Below are positions 8,649 to 18,087 of a DNA stretch of 64,000 bases, piece by piece. The position numbers were made by a program, and so were the translations under genes. The DNA comes from CAYRLW01 sp964425215 (lineage in GTDB: Bacteria; Spirochaetota; Spirochaetia; Treponematales; Breznakiellaceae), in NCBI GenBank assembly GCA_964425215.1, contig CAYRLW010000001.1, forward strand, positions 62,001 to 126,000. Direction: 5' to 3'. Numbering within the stretch: position 1 is the first letter of the stretch; every line of letters starts with the position of its first letter. The notes below the pieces were generated by a model, which was not told the DNA's origin, made no database searches, and was given only the letters and a program-made list of their open reading frames with translations.

Positions 8649-8685
8649 GGATATTTTATTTTGTATTTTATGAACAATGTTCATA
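8641..8685 (+). promoter_or_regulatory. Efflux operon promoter with TetR-type operator
   Basis: TTGACT at 8641-8646 (overlapping the tetR stop codon) and TATTTT at 8664-8669 with 17-bp spacing. Immediately downstream is a perfect palindrome of 7-bp arms, TATGAAC-AAT-GTTCATA at 8669-8685, a classic size and form for a TetR-family operator. Binding there would block the promoter. Confidence 0.75.
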
Positions 8686-8713
8686 TTTGAAAATCATTCA
8701 GAGGAGTGCGTAT

Positions 8714-9754
8714 ATGAAGCGGTTTTTAGGTCTACTCGCCCTTGCCTGGGGGATTACTCTTTTTGGGTGTTCCGCTTCGGCTAAAACATCGGCGGCAAAT
8801 GCTCCGGCTTCTAAGAGCATGGAACAAATCTATCAAGAAGAGGGGTACCCGGTTCGGGTCCAGGCCCTCGCTCCCGTGGATTTCTCGGTCTATCTAAAGT
8901 ACCCCACGGTACTGCGAAATCAGTCCGAGTCCATTGCCACGGCAAAAATTGAGGATTTTGTCCGGAAGATCGAAGTGAAGGTGGGGGACTATGTCAAACG
9001 GGACCAGGTCCTCCTTTCCTTTTCATCGGACAATACGGCCTATCAACAGGCCAAAATTGCCTTCGATAACGCCCAAGCCATGTTTAACCGGAGCGAACAG
9101 TTGTTCAGCCAATCGGGTATCTCTAAACAGGACTTCGATAACGTTCGAACCCAGTACGAGATAGCCAGCCGTTCCCTTAAGGCCGCAGAAGATATGATCT
9201 TTATTAAGGCGCCAATTGACGGGACCGTATCTCAAATTTACGTCAAGGAAACCCAGAGCGTAAAGCCCGGAGAGTCCTTGGTCAGCATTTCCAATAAAGC
9301 GGGTTTTGAAGCCCGTTTTTATGTTACCTCCGACGAGATAGATATGATCAAGGTCGGAAGTCGCGCCAAAATAGAGGATCGGGGTGCGTCTATCGAAGGC
9401 CGGGTCGTGGAAGTTCCCCTGGTCATGGACCCTGCCAAGGGGGCCTTCGCGGTTCGCGCCCTCTTTTCCGCCACGTCCCATTCCTTTGTCAGCGGAATGA
9501 GCGTTGACGTGGCGGTGGAGGTGTACGAAAACAAAAACGCCCTCGTCGTTCCCCTCAACGTCATCGGCCGTTCGGAAAAGGGGGCCTACGTGTACGTTGC
9601 CAGCGGTAACCACGCGCAAAAACGGGACGTGGTTTTGGGACGGGAACGGGGCTTGGATGTGGAGATCGTGTACGGACTGAAGGCGGGGGACCAACTTGTT
9701 GTGGATGGGATCCAGGGAATCAGCGATAACGTTCTTCTTAAAATAAGCCGCTAG
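8714..9754 (+). CDS. RND efflux periplasmic adaptor (membrane fusion) lipoprotein
   Basis: 346 residues. Bridges the inner-membrane RND pump and the TolC channel in the periplasm. The N-terminus is a signal peptide ending in a lipobox-like LFGCS (Cys at about 19), so it should be lipid-anchored. Next come the biotinyl-lipoyl half motif (KIEVKVGDYVKRDQVL, about 85-100), a short coiled-coil hairpin (about 105-160), the second lipoyl half (FIKAPIDGTVSQIYVKE) and beta-barrel and membrane-proximal domains. The start at 8714 is chosen over 8687 because GAGGAG precedes it by 7 nt. The coiled coil is short for the family. The pump gene starts 9 bp after it, so the three pump genes form one operon. 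Confidence 0.92.
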   Translation: MKRFLGLLALAWGITLFGCSASAKTSAANAPASKSMEQIYQEEGYPVRVQALAPVDFSVYLKYPTVLRNQSESIATAKIEDFVRKIEVKVGDYVKRDQVLLSFSSDNTAYQQAKIAFDNAQAMFNRSEQLFSQSGISKQDFDNVRTQYEIASRSLKAAEDMIFIKAPIDGTVSQIYVKETQSVKPGESLVSISNKAGFEARFYVTSDEIDMIKVGSRAKIEDRGASIEGRVVEVPLVMDPAKGAFAVRALFSATSHSFVSGMSVDVAVEVYENKNALVVPLNVIGRSEKGAYVYVASGNHAQKRDVVLGRERGLDVEIVYGLKAGDQLVVDGIQGISDNVLLKISR

Positions 9755-9763
9755 GATATCATC

Positions 9764-12700
9764 ATGAATTTTATCGATCTGTCTATCAAAAGACCCGTTT
9801 TAACGATCGTGGTCCTTTTGGCTCTTGTATTATTCGGGACCCTGGCGTATTTTTCCATCCCCGTCAGTTTATTTCCCGATATCAAGGTTCCCTACGTGAC
9901 CATTCAAACGGTCTACCCCGGAGCCAGTCCTGCGGATATTGAAACCCAGGTGACAAAAAAAATCGAGGATCAGGTAACCGCCATCGCGGATTTGGATACG
10001 GTCACCTCCTACTCCATGGATAGCGTTTCTATTGTTATCGTGCAATTCAAATTTGGAAAAGATGAAAACCTTGCCCTGCAGGAAGTAAAGGATAAGGTTG
10101 AGGTGATCATTCCGAACTTTCCCAGCGACGCCCAACGTCCGGCCATAACCAAGGTGGATATGGCCACCATGATGCCCGTCATGAATATCGTGCTGGAAGG
10201 GGACATGACCCCCACGGAACTGTACACCTACGCGGATAAAGTGGCGGTGGACCAACTTTCCCAGGTAAGCGGCGTTTCGGGGGTTCAAATCGCCGGCGGC
10301 CAGGAACGGGAAATCCGTGTGGAGTTCGACCGTCCGACGGTCTACGCCCGTTCCCTATCCTTGCCCCAAATCGCCGGTATTCTGCGGGCCGCCAATATGG
10401 AAATTCCCGGCGGTAATGTGACCATTCAAAATCAAGACCTACCCATCCGGCTTAATGGAAATTTTAAGAGCCTAGAGGATATTCGAAACCTGGACATCCC
10501 TACCGCCACGGGAATATTTAAGCTTCGTCAATTGGCGGACGTTCGGGATACCAGCAAGACCGTCAGGCAGAGGACCTTACTGTTGGACAAAAAAGCGGGG
10601 ACCCGGAACGATAACGTGCTCCTCCTGCAGGTACTAAAAAATCCCACCGCAAACACGATCAGCGTGGTGGATAGCGTGTTGGAAAAACTGCCGGCGTTAG
10701 AGAAAAACGCCGGGGGGCAGGTACACTTTAAAATTATCAAAGAAGACGCCAGTTACGTTCGGTCCACGGTAAACGATACCCTGAGCAACGTTATCCTGGG
10801 GGTACTGCTGACGGGTTTGGTGTTGCTCTTTTTCCTCCACGATCTGCGGTCCACCATCATCGTAGCCCTCTCCATGCCCTTCTCCATCATCGCCACCTTT
10901 TTGGTGATGAGGTTCATGGGAATTAGTATCAACATGCTTTCCCTTATGGGCATATCCACGTCTACGGGTATTTTGGTGGCCAACTCGGTGGTAGTTTTGG
11001 AAAATATATTCCGGTATAAGGAACTGGGGCATAACCGAACCGAATCGGCGCTTCAGGGAACCAAGGAAGTGGTGGTGGCGGTTTTCGCTTCCACCTTGAC
11101 CAATATCGCCGTCTTTTTACCCCTGGCCAATATGGAAGGGATCATGGGCTCGGTGTTGGCTAACTTTGCCTACACCATCGTCATCGCCACGGTGTTTTCG
11201 ATTATCGCGTCCTTTACCCTTACGCCTCTTATGGCTTCAAGAATACTCCCCGAACGGGTTAAACGGGAAGGGGCGATAAGTCGCGGTTTGGAGGCCATGT
11301 TTAAGGGGTGGGAAAAGGGGTACGGGAAATCCCTGCAATTTTTACTGCGGAATAAACGCCGCAGTTTTCTGGTGGTTCTCCTCTCGTTTGGAGCCTTTTT
11401 CCTCGTTATGGGTAACGCTTCCCACGTTAAGTTCGAACTGATGCCGAACACGGACGGGGGAAAAATTCAGGTAAAGGTGGAATTGCCCCAGGGGACTGAT
11501 TTGACCACCACCAGCGCCACCATGGCCACTATCGAAAAGCGCCTGGGTGCCTATCCGGAGGTGGAGAGTATACTTACCTCCGTAGGAACCCTTGGTTCGC
11601 TGGATAAGGACGTGAGTATGGCCCAAATGGACGTGTACTTAAACCCCCGGGATAAGCGGACTAAAAGTAACGCCGAATTAGCCGGCGAATTTCTCCATAC
11701 CCTGTCGGATATACCCGCCACGATCCGCGTTAGTCCCCTTTCGGAAATTTCCATGGGGAACGGTAGCGGAGCCATCGATTTCTACCTCCGGGGCGAGGAT
11801 AACAGCGTACTGCTAAACCTGGCGGAAAAAATTAAAGCCCGTATTGCTAAAGTCCCCGGTGTAATGAACCCATCGTTAAGCTCAAAGGCCGGTAAGGCGG
11901 AGTACGTATTCACCCCTAACCGTAAGCACATATCCGCCGACGGACTTTCCGTGGAAATGATAGCAGGGACCCTCCGTTCGGCGGTGGACGGTCTTGTGAC
12001 CACCACCTACAAAGAAGGGGGGAGGGAATACGATATTCGGGTGATTATGAAAAGCTCAGCCCTCCTGGATTTGGAGGATATAAAAAACATACCCATAGCC
12101 GCGGGGCCCAACGTACGGCCCCTGTCTTACTACGCCGACGTGGGGCTTTCTACGGGCTACAGCAAGATTATGCGAACCGATAAGATCCGGACCGTGGAGA
12201 TTTCCACGGATCTTTTACCGGGGTATGCCCAGGGCGTCGTCTTGGGTCAAGTTCTCGCGGCGGCTAAAGAAATTGATCTTCCCTCGGGGTATAGCATTAA
12301 ACAAGCGGGTAGTTCGGACTCCCTTGCAAAAACGGTCCGGGATTTAATTATCGTGTTCTTTATCGCCATAGTCCTTACGTACCTTTTGTTGGCCGCGATT
12401 TTGGAAAGTTTTACCCAGCCCCTCTTTATCCTTTCTACGGTACCCTTGGCCCTTATCGGGGTGGTTCTTTCGTTGATGATGACCGGGGCGGTGTTGAACT
12501 TTGTGGCCATGCTCGCGGTTATCATGCTCGTGGGAATCGTGGTGAACAACGCCATACTGATTTTGGATTATTACAGTCAGCTAAAACGTCAGGGGATGAA
12601 TCCCCACGACGCCCTCTTAGTTGCGGCACCGACAAAATTAAAGCCCATTCTGATGAGCAACATCGCAATCATCCTGGGGATGCTCCCTATGGCCATGGGT

Positions 12701-12847
12701 ATTGGGGCTTCCGGGGCGGAAATGCGGGCCCCCATGGGAATCGTGACCATCGGCGGTATCATTTCCGCAACCATCATGACCCTCTACCTGGTTCCCGCGT
12801 TGGAAAATTTATTAAGCCGTATGAAAAATAAGAAGGAGTCCCAATAA
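9764..12847 (+). CDS. RND-family efflux transporter (AcrB/MexB-like inner-membrane pump)
   Basis: 1027 residues, the standard RND pump size. One transmembrane helix at residues 12-30, a large periplasmic porter/docking region, then five or six helices near 335-500, a second periplasmic half, and a final helix bundle near 845-1010. Family landmarks are the N-terminal SIKRPVLTIVV, FPDIKVPYVTIQTVYPGASPAD, and the conserved transmembrane segment GILVANSVVVLENI (residues about 405-420), whose first half normally carries the proton-relay acidic residues. Drives efflux of lipophilic compounds using the ion gradient. Its stop codon overlaps the next ATG (TAATG), indicating translational coupling to the TolC gene. 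The actual substrate cannot be read from sequence. Confidence 0.95.
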   Translation: MNFIDLSIKRPVLTIVVLLALVLFGTLAYFSIPVSLFPDIKVPYVTIQTVYPGASPADIETQVTKKIEDQVTAIADLDTVTSYSMDSVSIVIVQFKFGKDENLALQEVKDKVEVIIPNFPSDAQRPAITKVDMATMMPVMNIVLEGDMTPTELYTYADKVAVDQLSQVSGVSGVQIAGGQEREIRVEFDRPTVYARSLSLPQIAGILRAANMEIPGGNVTIQNQDLPIRLNGNFKSLEDIRNLDIPTATGIFKLRQLADVRDTSKTVRQRTLLLDKKAGTRNDNVLLLQVLKNPTANTISVVDSVLEKLPALEKNAGGQVHFKIIKEDASYVRSTVNDTLSNVILGVLLTGLVLLFFLHDLRSTIIVALSMPFSIIATFLVMRFMGISINMLSLMGISTSTGILVANSVVVLENIFRYKELGHNRTESALQGTKEVVVAVFASTLTNIAVFLPLANMEGIMGSVLANFAYTIVIATVFSIIASFTLTPLMASRILPERVKREGAISRGLEAMFKGWEKGYGKSLQFLLRNKRRSFLVVLLSFGAFFLVMGNASHVKFELMPNTDGGKIQVKVELPQGTDLTTTSATMATIEKRLGAYPEVESILTSVGTLGSLDKDVSMAQMDVYLNPRDKRTKSNAELAGEFLHTLSDIPATIRVSPLSEISMGNGSGAIDFYLRGEDNSVLLNLAEKIKARIAKVPGVMNPSLSSKAGKAEYVFTPNRKHISADGLSVEMIAGTLRSAVDGLVTTTYKEGGREYDIRVIMKSSALLDLEDIKNIPIAAGPNVRPLSYYADVGLSTGYSKIMRTDKIRTVEISTDLLPGYAQGVVLGQVLAAAKEIDLPSGYSIKQAGSSDSLAKTVRDLIIVFFIAIVLTYLLLAAILESFTQPLFILSTVPLALIGVVLSLMMTGAVLNFVAMLAVIMLVGIVVNNAILILDYYSQLKRQGMNPHDALLVAAPTKLKPILMSNIAIILGMLPMAMGIGASGAEMRAPMGIVTIGGIISATIMTLYLVPALENLLSRMKNKKESQ

Positions 12848-14172
12848 TGTTTCGTCATAGCGTTCCTATCGCCGCGGTTTTGCTAGTCCTTTCAGTGGCC
12901 TGGGTTTCCGCGGAGGATTATTCCCTCTCCGCCTACCTGCAAAGGGTGGAACAGCAAAACTTAGACCTCGCCTTGGCTCAGAAGGAGCTGGATTCGGCTT
13001 CCGAAGGGGTTGTGCAAGCCCGGTCGGCCCTGTTACCAAGCGTGGCCGTCCAAGGGGGGTACAACCGGAACCTCAAAGAGATTACCCAACCCTATCCGGT
13101 GGCTTCCTTACCCTCGGGGGGGCCCCTGGTCTATCAAAATATACGAACCAATTATGATAACGAACTTTCGGTCGCCCTCAGCGCCAACCAAACCATCTTT
13201 AACGCCACGTCCCTGGCCCGGTACCAGCAGGCCAAGACGGCCCTGGAACTGCAAAAAAAGGTGTACGATACCACCCGCCTGAACATTCTGGGGGCGGCAA
13301 AAAAATTGTACGCCCAGGTTCAGCTGGCCCAAAAAGCGGTGACGGTTCTAGAGGCCTCGGAACAAACGGCCAAGGATGTGTACACCAATACGCAAATGAA
13401 GTTCAACGCCGGGGTCGCTAAGGAGTTGGATCTGTTAATGGCAGAGGTGGATTGGAAGACCAAGATTCCTGCCCTGGACGACGCACGGAAAAACGTCGAG
13501 GTAGCCATGATCGCCCTAAAAAACTTGGCCCGTATTCCCCAGAGCGAACCGGTTACCCTGACCGAGGATATGGAAAATATACCCCCCATGCCGCCGGTTA
13601 AAAAAATAGAGGATATATTGGCAACCCGGCCGGACTTTGCGGCCCTTCTACTTTCTAAGGACCTGGCGGATCTGGCCCTCCGTTCCGCCTACGGGTCCTA
13701 CCTCCCCACGGTTTCCGCGGGTTTCCTCTATACCTACGGGAGCTTTGGTAACGGTACGGATGTCCACGCCGGCGATCTGAGCACCTCTAAAATAAGCATA
13801 ACCGCCACGGTTCCCCTTTTTGCCGGGTTTTACCGTTCGTCCTTGGTAAAAAGCGCTACCATAGAAAAACAAAAGGCGGATATCAAAATTGACCAACAAC
13901 GGAATAGCATCGAACGGGATTTGACGGAGGTTCAACTGCGCTTAGGGCGGGCTCAAAAAAGTATAGATTCAAACCGGATACAGGTCGCGACGGCGAAACG
14001 GGCCCACGATTTGGCGGTCCTCTCTTACACCAACGGGGTAGCTACCCAGTTGACGGTATCCCAAGCGGCCACCCAGTACGAACAGGCCCAATTGGCCCTG
14101 TACAACGCCCTCTACGACTACCGTTCCGCTTGTTACGATTGGGAGATCATTACGGGCTTGATAAAAGAATGA
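12847..14172 (+). CDS. TolC-family outer-membrane efflux channel
   Basis: 441 residues with a signal peptide (cleavage near VSAED, about residue 23). Two repeated long helical regions (about residues 30-230 and 245-440), rich in Ala/Gln/Leu and regularly spaced, match the TolC/OEP repeat; the segment EKQKADIKIDQQRNSIERDL and the repeated tract TLSQAATQYEQAQ-like pattern are typical of the alpha-barrel tunnel. It completes the tripartite pump with the two preceding genes and starts by overlapping the pump stop codon. Last gene of the operon, followed by a strong hairpin terminator. Confidence 0.9.
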   Translation: MFRHSVPIAAVLLVLSVAWVSAEDYSLSAYLQRVEQQNLDLALAQKELDSASEGVVQARSALLPSVAVQGGYNRNLKEITQPYPVASLPSGGPLVYQNIRTNYDNELSVALSANQTIFNATSLARYQQAKTALELQKKVYDTTRLNILGAAKKLYAQVQLAQKAVTVLEASEQTAKDVYTNTQMKFNAGVAKELDLLMAEVDWKTKIPALDDARKNVEVAMIALKNLARIPQSEPVTLTEDMENIPPMPPVKKIEDILATRPDFAALLLSKDLADLALRSAYGSYLPTVSAGFLYTYGSFGNGTDVHAGDLSTSKISITATVPLFAGFYRSSLVKSATIEKQKADIKIDQQRNSIERDLTEVQLRLGRAQKSIDSNRIQVATAKRAHDLAVLSYTNGVATQLTVSQAATQYEQAQLALYNALYDYRSACYDWEIITGLIKE

Positions 14173-14245
14173 ATCCATTCCAAAGCATCTTCTAAAAACA
14201 AGTAATTTTTAGAGAGGGCAAAAGTATAGACGGTTTTGCAAAAAG

Positions 14246-14296
14246 AAGGCCGAAGGTTCCAGCGAAACCCGTGGGTTATCTGGAACCTTCGGCCTT
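14246..14296. terminator. Bidirectional terminator-like hairpin between tolC-type gene and rnfB
   Basis: 17-bp perfect stem (14246-14262 with 14280-14296), with a further small inverted repeat AACCC/GGGTT in the loop. It lies between the convergent ends of the efflux and rnf operons; no long T-run on either side. Confidence 0.6.
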
Positions 14297-14331
14297 GGTA
14301 TATAAGGACTTTGAAACGAAATTAGAAAAGA

Positions 14332-14368
14332 AGCTTTTTCAAAAACCTCTGTTGCTTTTGAAAAAGCT
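14332..14368. repeat. Single hairpin resembling the repeat-element arms
   Basis: 13-bp perfect stem AGCTTTTTCAAAA/TTTTGAAAAAGCT (14332-14344 with 14356-14368) with CTGTTGC in the loop, as in module 1 of the triple-hairpin element. It is 6 nt from the rnfB stop codon and may be a solo module. Confidence 0.6.
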
Positions 14369-14374
14369 GCGCTA

Positions 14375-15259
14375 TTAATGATTTGCCTCTTCTGCTTCGG
14401 CGGTGGTTTCGATGACCACGGGGCGGCGACGCTTTTCAAGGGTCTTGCCGACGATAATATCCGTTTCTATCATTTTGAATACCTTGGTGGGGCACTTTTG
14501 GACGCAAACCCCGCAGGAGGTACACTTTGCGTAATCCACCTCCGGGATCCCATTGACCATGGTGATGCACTTTTCGGGACAATTTTTTACGCAAATTTCG
14601 CACTTAATACACCCCACGTCGCAGGTCTTTTTGACCATGGGCTTTATGGGGTTTCGGTTCGAGCAGACCACGATGGAACCCAAGCGATCCTTGGGAACCT
14701 TTTTTAAAATCTGCTGGGGACATTCGGCAATACACTTTCCGCACCCGGTGCATTTATCGTAGTCCACGTGAGGAAGCCCATCGTCGCCCATGTGGATGGC
14801 GTCGAACTGGCAAACCGCCACGCAGTCCCCGTACCCGAGACAGCCCCAGGCGCAGAGTTTGGTCCCGCCGGCGGAAATTTTAGCGGCCCTGCAGGTCTGG
14901 ACCCCCACGTATTCACCCTTTAAGGGGGCGTGATCCTTGGTCCCCTGGCACGCTAGAACCGCCACCACGTCTTCCGCAGAAGCGCTTACACCCATCAGGG
15001 CTCCCAGGGCTTCCGCTACCGCCTTGCCGCCGGGGGCACAGCGGTTTAACTCGGTGCTCCGGGACGCCACCGCGGCGGCGTAGCCGTCACAGCCGGGGAA
15101 TCCGCAGGCGCCGCAGTTGGCCCCCGGAAGGGCGCTTCGGACCTTAGCCACCATGGGGTCCACTTCAACGGCGAAAAAGTCCTTAAAAAAGCCCAGGGCA
15201 ACCCCAAGAATAAACGCCAGTATAAGGGCAAAAATGCCGGTTATCAGTACAATAGTCAT
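14375..15259 (-). CDS. rnfB: Rnf complex subunit B (iron-sulfur)
   Basis: 294 residues. Iron-sulfur subunit of the Rnf complex, passing electrons from ferredoxin to the membrane part. It has an N-terminal membrane anchor (residues 3-25), the CGACGFPGCDGYA motif of the 4Fe-4S domain (about 49-61), and further cysteine clusters including CTGCGKCIAECP, GCIKCEICVKNCP and CTSCGVCVQKCP, giving at least four cluster sites. The arrangement identifies RnfB rather than a plain ferredoxin. Last gene of rnfCDGEAB; it starts 10 bp after the end of rnfA. Its C-terminal tail is acidic (TAEAEEANH). Confidence 0.93.
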   Translation of the reverse strand: MTIVLITGIFALILAFILGVALGFFKDFFAVEVDPMVAKVRSALPGANCGACGFPGCDGYAAAVASRSTELNRCAPGGKAVAEALGALMGVSASAEDVVAVLACQGTKDHAPLKGEYVGVQTCRAAKISAGGTKLCAWGCLGYGDCVAVCQFDAIHMGDDGLPHVDYDKCTGCGKCIAECPQQILKKVPKDRLGSIVVCSNRNPIKPMVKKTCDVGCIKCEICVKNCPEKCITMVNGIPEVDYAKCTSCGVCVQKCPTKVFKMIETDIIVGKTLEKRRRPVVIETTAEAEEANH

Positions 15260-15269
15260 CGGTTACCCC

Positions 15270-15845
15270 TTATTTTACCAGTCCCGCAAAGCCCATAAAG
15301 GCAACGGATAGAAGGGCCGACGCCACAAACAGAATGGGTGTACCCTTTAAAAAAGAAGGGATCGGACTGGTGGCTATTCTCTTCCGTATGCCCGCCAACA
15401 GTAGCATGGCCAACAGATATCCCAAGGCCACGCCCACGGAATAGACAATGGATTCGATAAAATTGTACCCCTTGCTCACATTGTCAAAGGTAACCGCCAA
15501 AATGGCACAGTTGGTGGTTATCAGGGCCAGATAAATACCCATGGACGAATAGAGGGCCGGGGCGGATTTTTTAAGGTAGAATTCCACCAGTTGTACCAAC
15601 GCGGCGATAACCAGGATAAAGACGAGAATTTGAAGGAATTCCAGTCCCATGGGCTTAAGGATAAAGTAATACAGCGGCCACGTTACGGAGGTAGCCAATA
15701 CGGTGACGAAGGTAACCGCTAAGCCCATCCCGACGGACTGCCCCTCGTCGGTGGTCATACCGATAAAGGAACAGAGGGCCAGGAACCGCATCAGTACAAT
15801 ATTGTCTATTAAAAACGCCGAAATGAAAATTTTAAACAGGATCAT
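15270..15845 (-). CDS. rnfA: Rnf complex subunit A (membrane)
   Basis: 191 residues with six predicted membrane helices. Integral subunit of the Rnf complex; homologous to RnfE and to NqrE. The first helix begins ILFKIFISAFLIDNIVLMRF and the conserved CSFIG and TNCAILA segments hold the cysteines that coordinate the 2Fe-2S cluster between RnfA and RnfE. The start overlaps the rnfE stop (ATGA). Confidence 0.93.
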   Translation of the reverse strand: MILFKIFISAFLIDNIVLMRFLALCSFIGMTTDEGQSVGMGLAVTFVTVLATSVTWPLYYFILKPMGLEFLQILVFILVIAALVQLVEFYLKKSAPALYSSMGIYLALITTNCAILAVTFDNVSKGYNFIESIVYSVGVALGYLLAMLLLAGIRKRIATSPIPSFLKGTPILFVASALLSVAFMGFAGLVK

Positions 15846-16459
15846 TTGCGTTCCTCCTCGACGTTTTTAAGCCGAGATTTTAAGAAAAGGTTGAAGGAAA
15901 TAAAGAGGGCGAAAACGAAGAACCCCCCCGGCGAAAGAACGAAAAAGAGGATGGGTTTATACGTCTGGGGCATAATTTGGATATTGAGGATAGTCCCATT
16001 GCCCAACAATTCCCGCAGGGCTGAAATTCCCACGAGTACCCAGGTATAACCAATTCCCATACCGATAGCGTCGGGAATAACGTCCATCACCGGTCGCTTG
16101 TAGGAAAACCCTTCCACCCGTCCCATGATGATGCAGTTTACCACAATAAGGGGAATAAAGACCCCCATGGCTTTGGAAAGATCGGGGAAGTAGGCCTTTA
16201 GAACGTAATCGATAACCGTGGTAAAGGCGGCGATGATGATAATAAACACGGGAATCCGAATGGAATCGGGGATTAGTTTGCGAAACGCGCTGATGACCAC
16301 TTCGGACATCAGCAGTACGAAGGTCATGGCTAAACCCATCCCCAAGCCGTTCGCTGCGGCCGTGGTTACCGCCAGGGCGGAACACAGACCGATCATCAGC
16401 ATAAGCAGGGGATTTTCCAATACTAAGCCGTTGGTGAATATCTTAATATACCGTTTCAC
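15842..16459 (-). CDS. rnfE: Rnf complex subunit E (membrane)
   Basis: 205 residues, six membrane helices, paralogue of RnfA, with GLCSALAVTTAA near the N-terminus and VNCIIMGR as the cysteine-containing segments. I place the start at the GTG 16459, giving VKRYIKIFTNGLVLENP as the N-terminus as in other RnfE proteins, because GGGAGGAACCAA precedes it; an upstream ATG at 16510 would lie inside rnfG. Start overlaps the rnfG stop codon (GTGA). Confidence 0.9.
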   Translation of the reverse strand: MKRYIKIFTNGLVLENPLLMLMIGLCSALAVTTAAANGLGMGLAMTFVLLMSEVVISAFRKLIPDSIRIPVFIIIIAAFTTVIDYVLKAYFPDLSKAMGVFIPLIVVNCIIMGRVEGFSYKRPVMDVIPDAIGMGIGYTWVLVGISALRELLGNGTILNIQIMPQTYKPILFFVLSPGGFFVFALFISFNLFLKSRLKNVEEERK

Positions 16460-17055
16460 TTGGTTCCTCCCGTCTGGGTCGCCATCCATTGACCCCCGGT
16501 TTGACCGCACACTTTTACGATCCCCGTAATAGCCTTACTGGTGATGGTGGATGCGGTAATGGCGATTACATCGCCCTTTACCTCAAAGGGGTCCGTAATG
16601 GCCTTTCCTTTAAATTGATCGGTAAAGGTTAAACGGGCGGTTCTGTCGACAAAGTAGGTAGGATTCGCCGCGTTGGCCCCCAATCCGGGGGTGTCCTTGC
16701 TTTCCAGGACCTTGACGCCGGCTATTTTGCCGTCGGCTCCCACGCCCACCAAAACGGTTACCGGCCCGCCGTAACTAGCACCCACCGCGCGGATCGCCAC
16801 TCCCAGGGGCCCATTGCCATTTTTCACTTCGTAAACGTTATTAAAGGTTACCGAGGGTTCGTTGCTTTTGACCGAACCGGTAACCTCATCGAACCCATTC
16901 CCCTGGGGGAACAGATCCTTAAGCGCCGCTTCTAGGTCGGTTTTTTGACGTTCGGCGATAACCTTCTTGGTTCCCGCGTACACGAAAGCCAGACCCACGC
17001 AGGCTACGGTGGCGTAAATCGCCAAAATAATTCCCAATTTAAGCATGTTTTTCAT
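16456..17055 (-). CDS. rnfG: Rnf complex subunit G (FMN-binding)
   Basis: 199 residues. One N-terminal membrane helix (about 7-28) then an extracytoplasmic domain with the FMN-binding motif: AITASTITSKAIT near residue 170, whose threonine in the STITS context carries covalent FMN in this family. VLESKDTPGLG earlier is also conserved in FMN-binding domains. It starts 4 bp inside the end of rnfD. Confidence 0.92.
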   Translation of the reverse strand: MKNMLKLGIILAIYATVACVGLAFVYAGTKKVIAERQKTDLEAALKDLFPQGNGFDEVTGSVKSNEPSVTFNNVYEVKNGNGPLGVAIRAVGASYGGPVTVLVGVGADGKIAGVKVLESKDTPGLGANAANPTYFVDRTARLTFTDQFKGKAITDPFEVKGDVIAITASTITSKAITGIVKVCGQTGGQWMATQTGGTK

Positions 17056-18071
17056 TTCGCGGCCCCCTTCTTGGGCGGTACGTAGCCGTATTTTTTCTGG
17101 ATAAGCCGATTAAGGAAGGGCGTAAAGGCGTTCATAATCAGAATGCTGTAACTTACCCCCTCGGGGTAGCCCCCCCATTTTCGGATCAGGACGGTGATAA
17201 TACCCGCGCCGATGCCAAAAATCAGCTTGCCCTTGGCCGTTATGGGGGCGGAAACGTAGTCGGTGACCATAAACACGGCGCCGAACATAAGGCCCCCGGA
17301 TAAAATACCAAAGACCGGATCCATACCCAGAATCCAGGATGCTAAAAAGGTCGTTACAATCATGGCAACGGGAGCGCGCCAGTCGATCGTTTTGGTTATC
17401 AATAAGTACACCGCCCCCGCGAGGATCAGGAGTATCGAGGTCTCGCCGATACACCCGGCCCGGTTCCCCACGAAGAGGGTCCATAACACGGAACCGTAGT
17501 CGGCGCCGTGGGCCAGGCCTCCCTTTACAAAGTTGGCCCCCACGTCCGCCATGCTTCCCCCCAATTTGATAATATTAAGGGGAGTAGCGGAGGTAACCGC
17601 GTCGGTAAGACCCTGGGTAAAGCCCACGGGCCGATGCCAGGTGGTGATCGCGGCGGGGAAGCTCATGATCAAAAAAGCCCGGCCCGAAAGGGCGGGGTTG
17701 AACACGTTGGCCCCCAGACCGCCGAAGAACTCCTTGGTCACCACCACGGCGAAAATCACCCCGAGGGCGGTCATCCACCAGGGGGTGGAGGGTGGTATCA
17801 CCAGGGCCAACAGGACCCCCGTCACGACTGCGGAAAGATCGTTTATCCGGGGCTTTTGACCAATAAGAAGACGGAAGCCCGCGTCGGAAATCAGAGCCGT
17901 GATAATTGCCACCAGGACGGTTATCAGGGCGCTGAGGCCGAAGAGGACGATACCGTATACGGTCACCGGCGCCAGGGCGATGAGCACATGGACCATCAAC
18001 TGCCGGGCCGATACGTTTGCTGAAAAATGCGGACTCGACGAAAGGAGGAGCCGCCGTTCGGTATTTGCCAT
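17052..18071 (-). CDS. rnfD: Rnf complex subunit D (membrane, FMN-binding)
   Basis: 339 residues with about nine hydrophobic segments. Membrane flavoprotein of the Rnf complex. The segment DAVTSATPLNIIK near residue 170 holds the SATP motif; its threonine is the covalent FMN site. HFSANVSARQLM at the N-terminus is also typical of RnfD. It starts 16 bp after the end of rnfC and overlaps rnfG by 4 bp. Confidence 0.93.
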   Translation of the reverse strand: MANTERRLLLSSSPHFSANVSARQLMVHVLIALAPVTVYGIVLFGLSALITVLVAIITALISDAGFRLLIGQKPRINDLSAVVTGVLLALVIPPSTPWWMTALGVIFAVVVTKEFFGGLGANVFNPALSGRAFLIMSFPAAITTWHRPVGFTQGLTDAVTSATPLNIIKLGGSMADVGANFVKGGLAHGADYGSVLWTLFVGNRAGCIGETSILLILAGAVYLLITKTIDWRAPVAMIVTTFLASWILGMDPVFGILSGGLMFGAVFMVTDYVSAPITAKGKLIFGIGAGIITVLIRKWGGYPEGVSYSILIMNAFTPFLNRLIQKKYGYVPPKKGAAK

Positions 18072-18087
18072 GGGACTAATATCTCCT

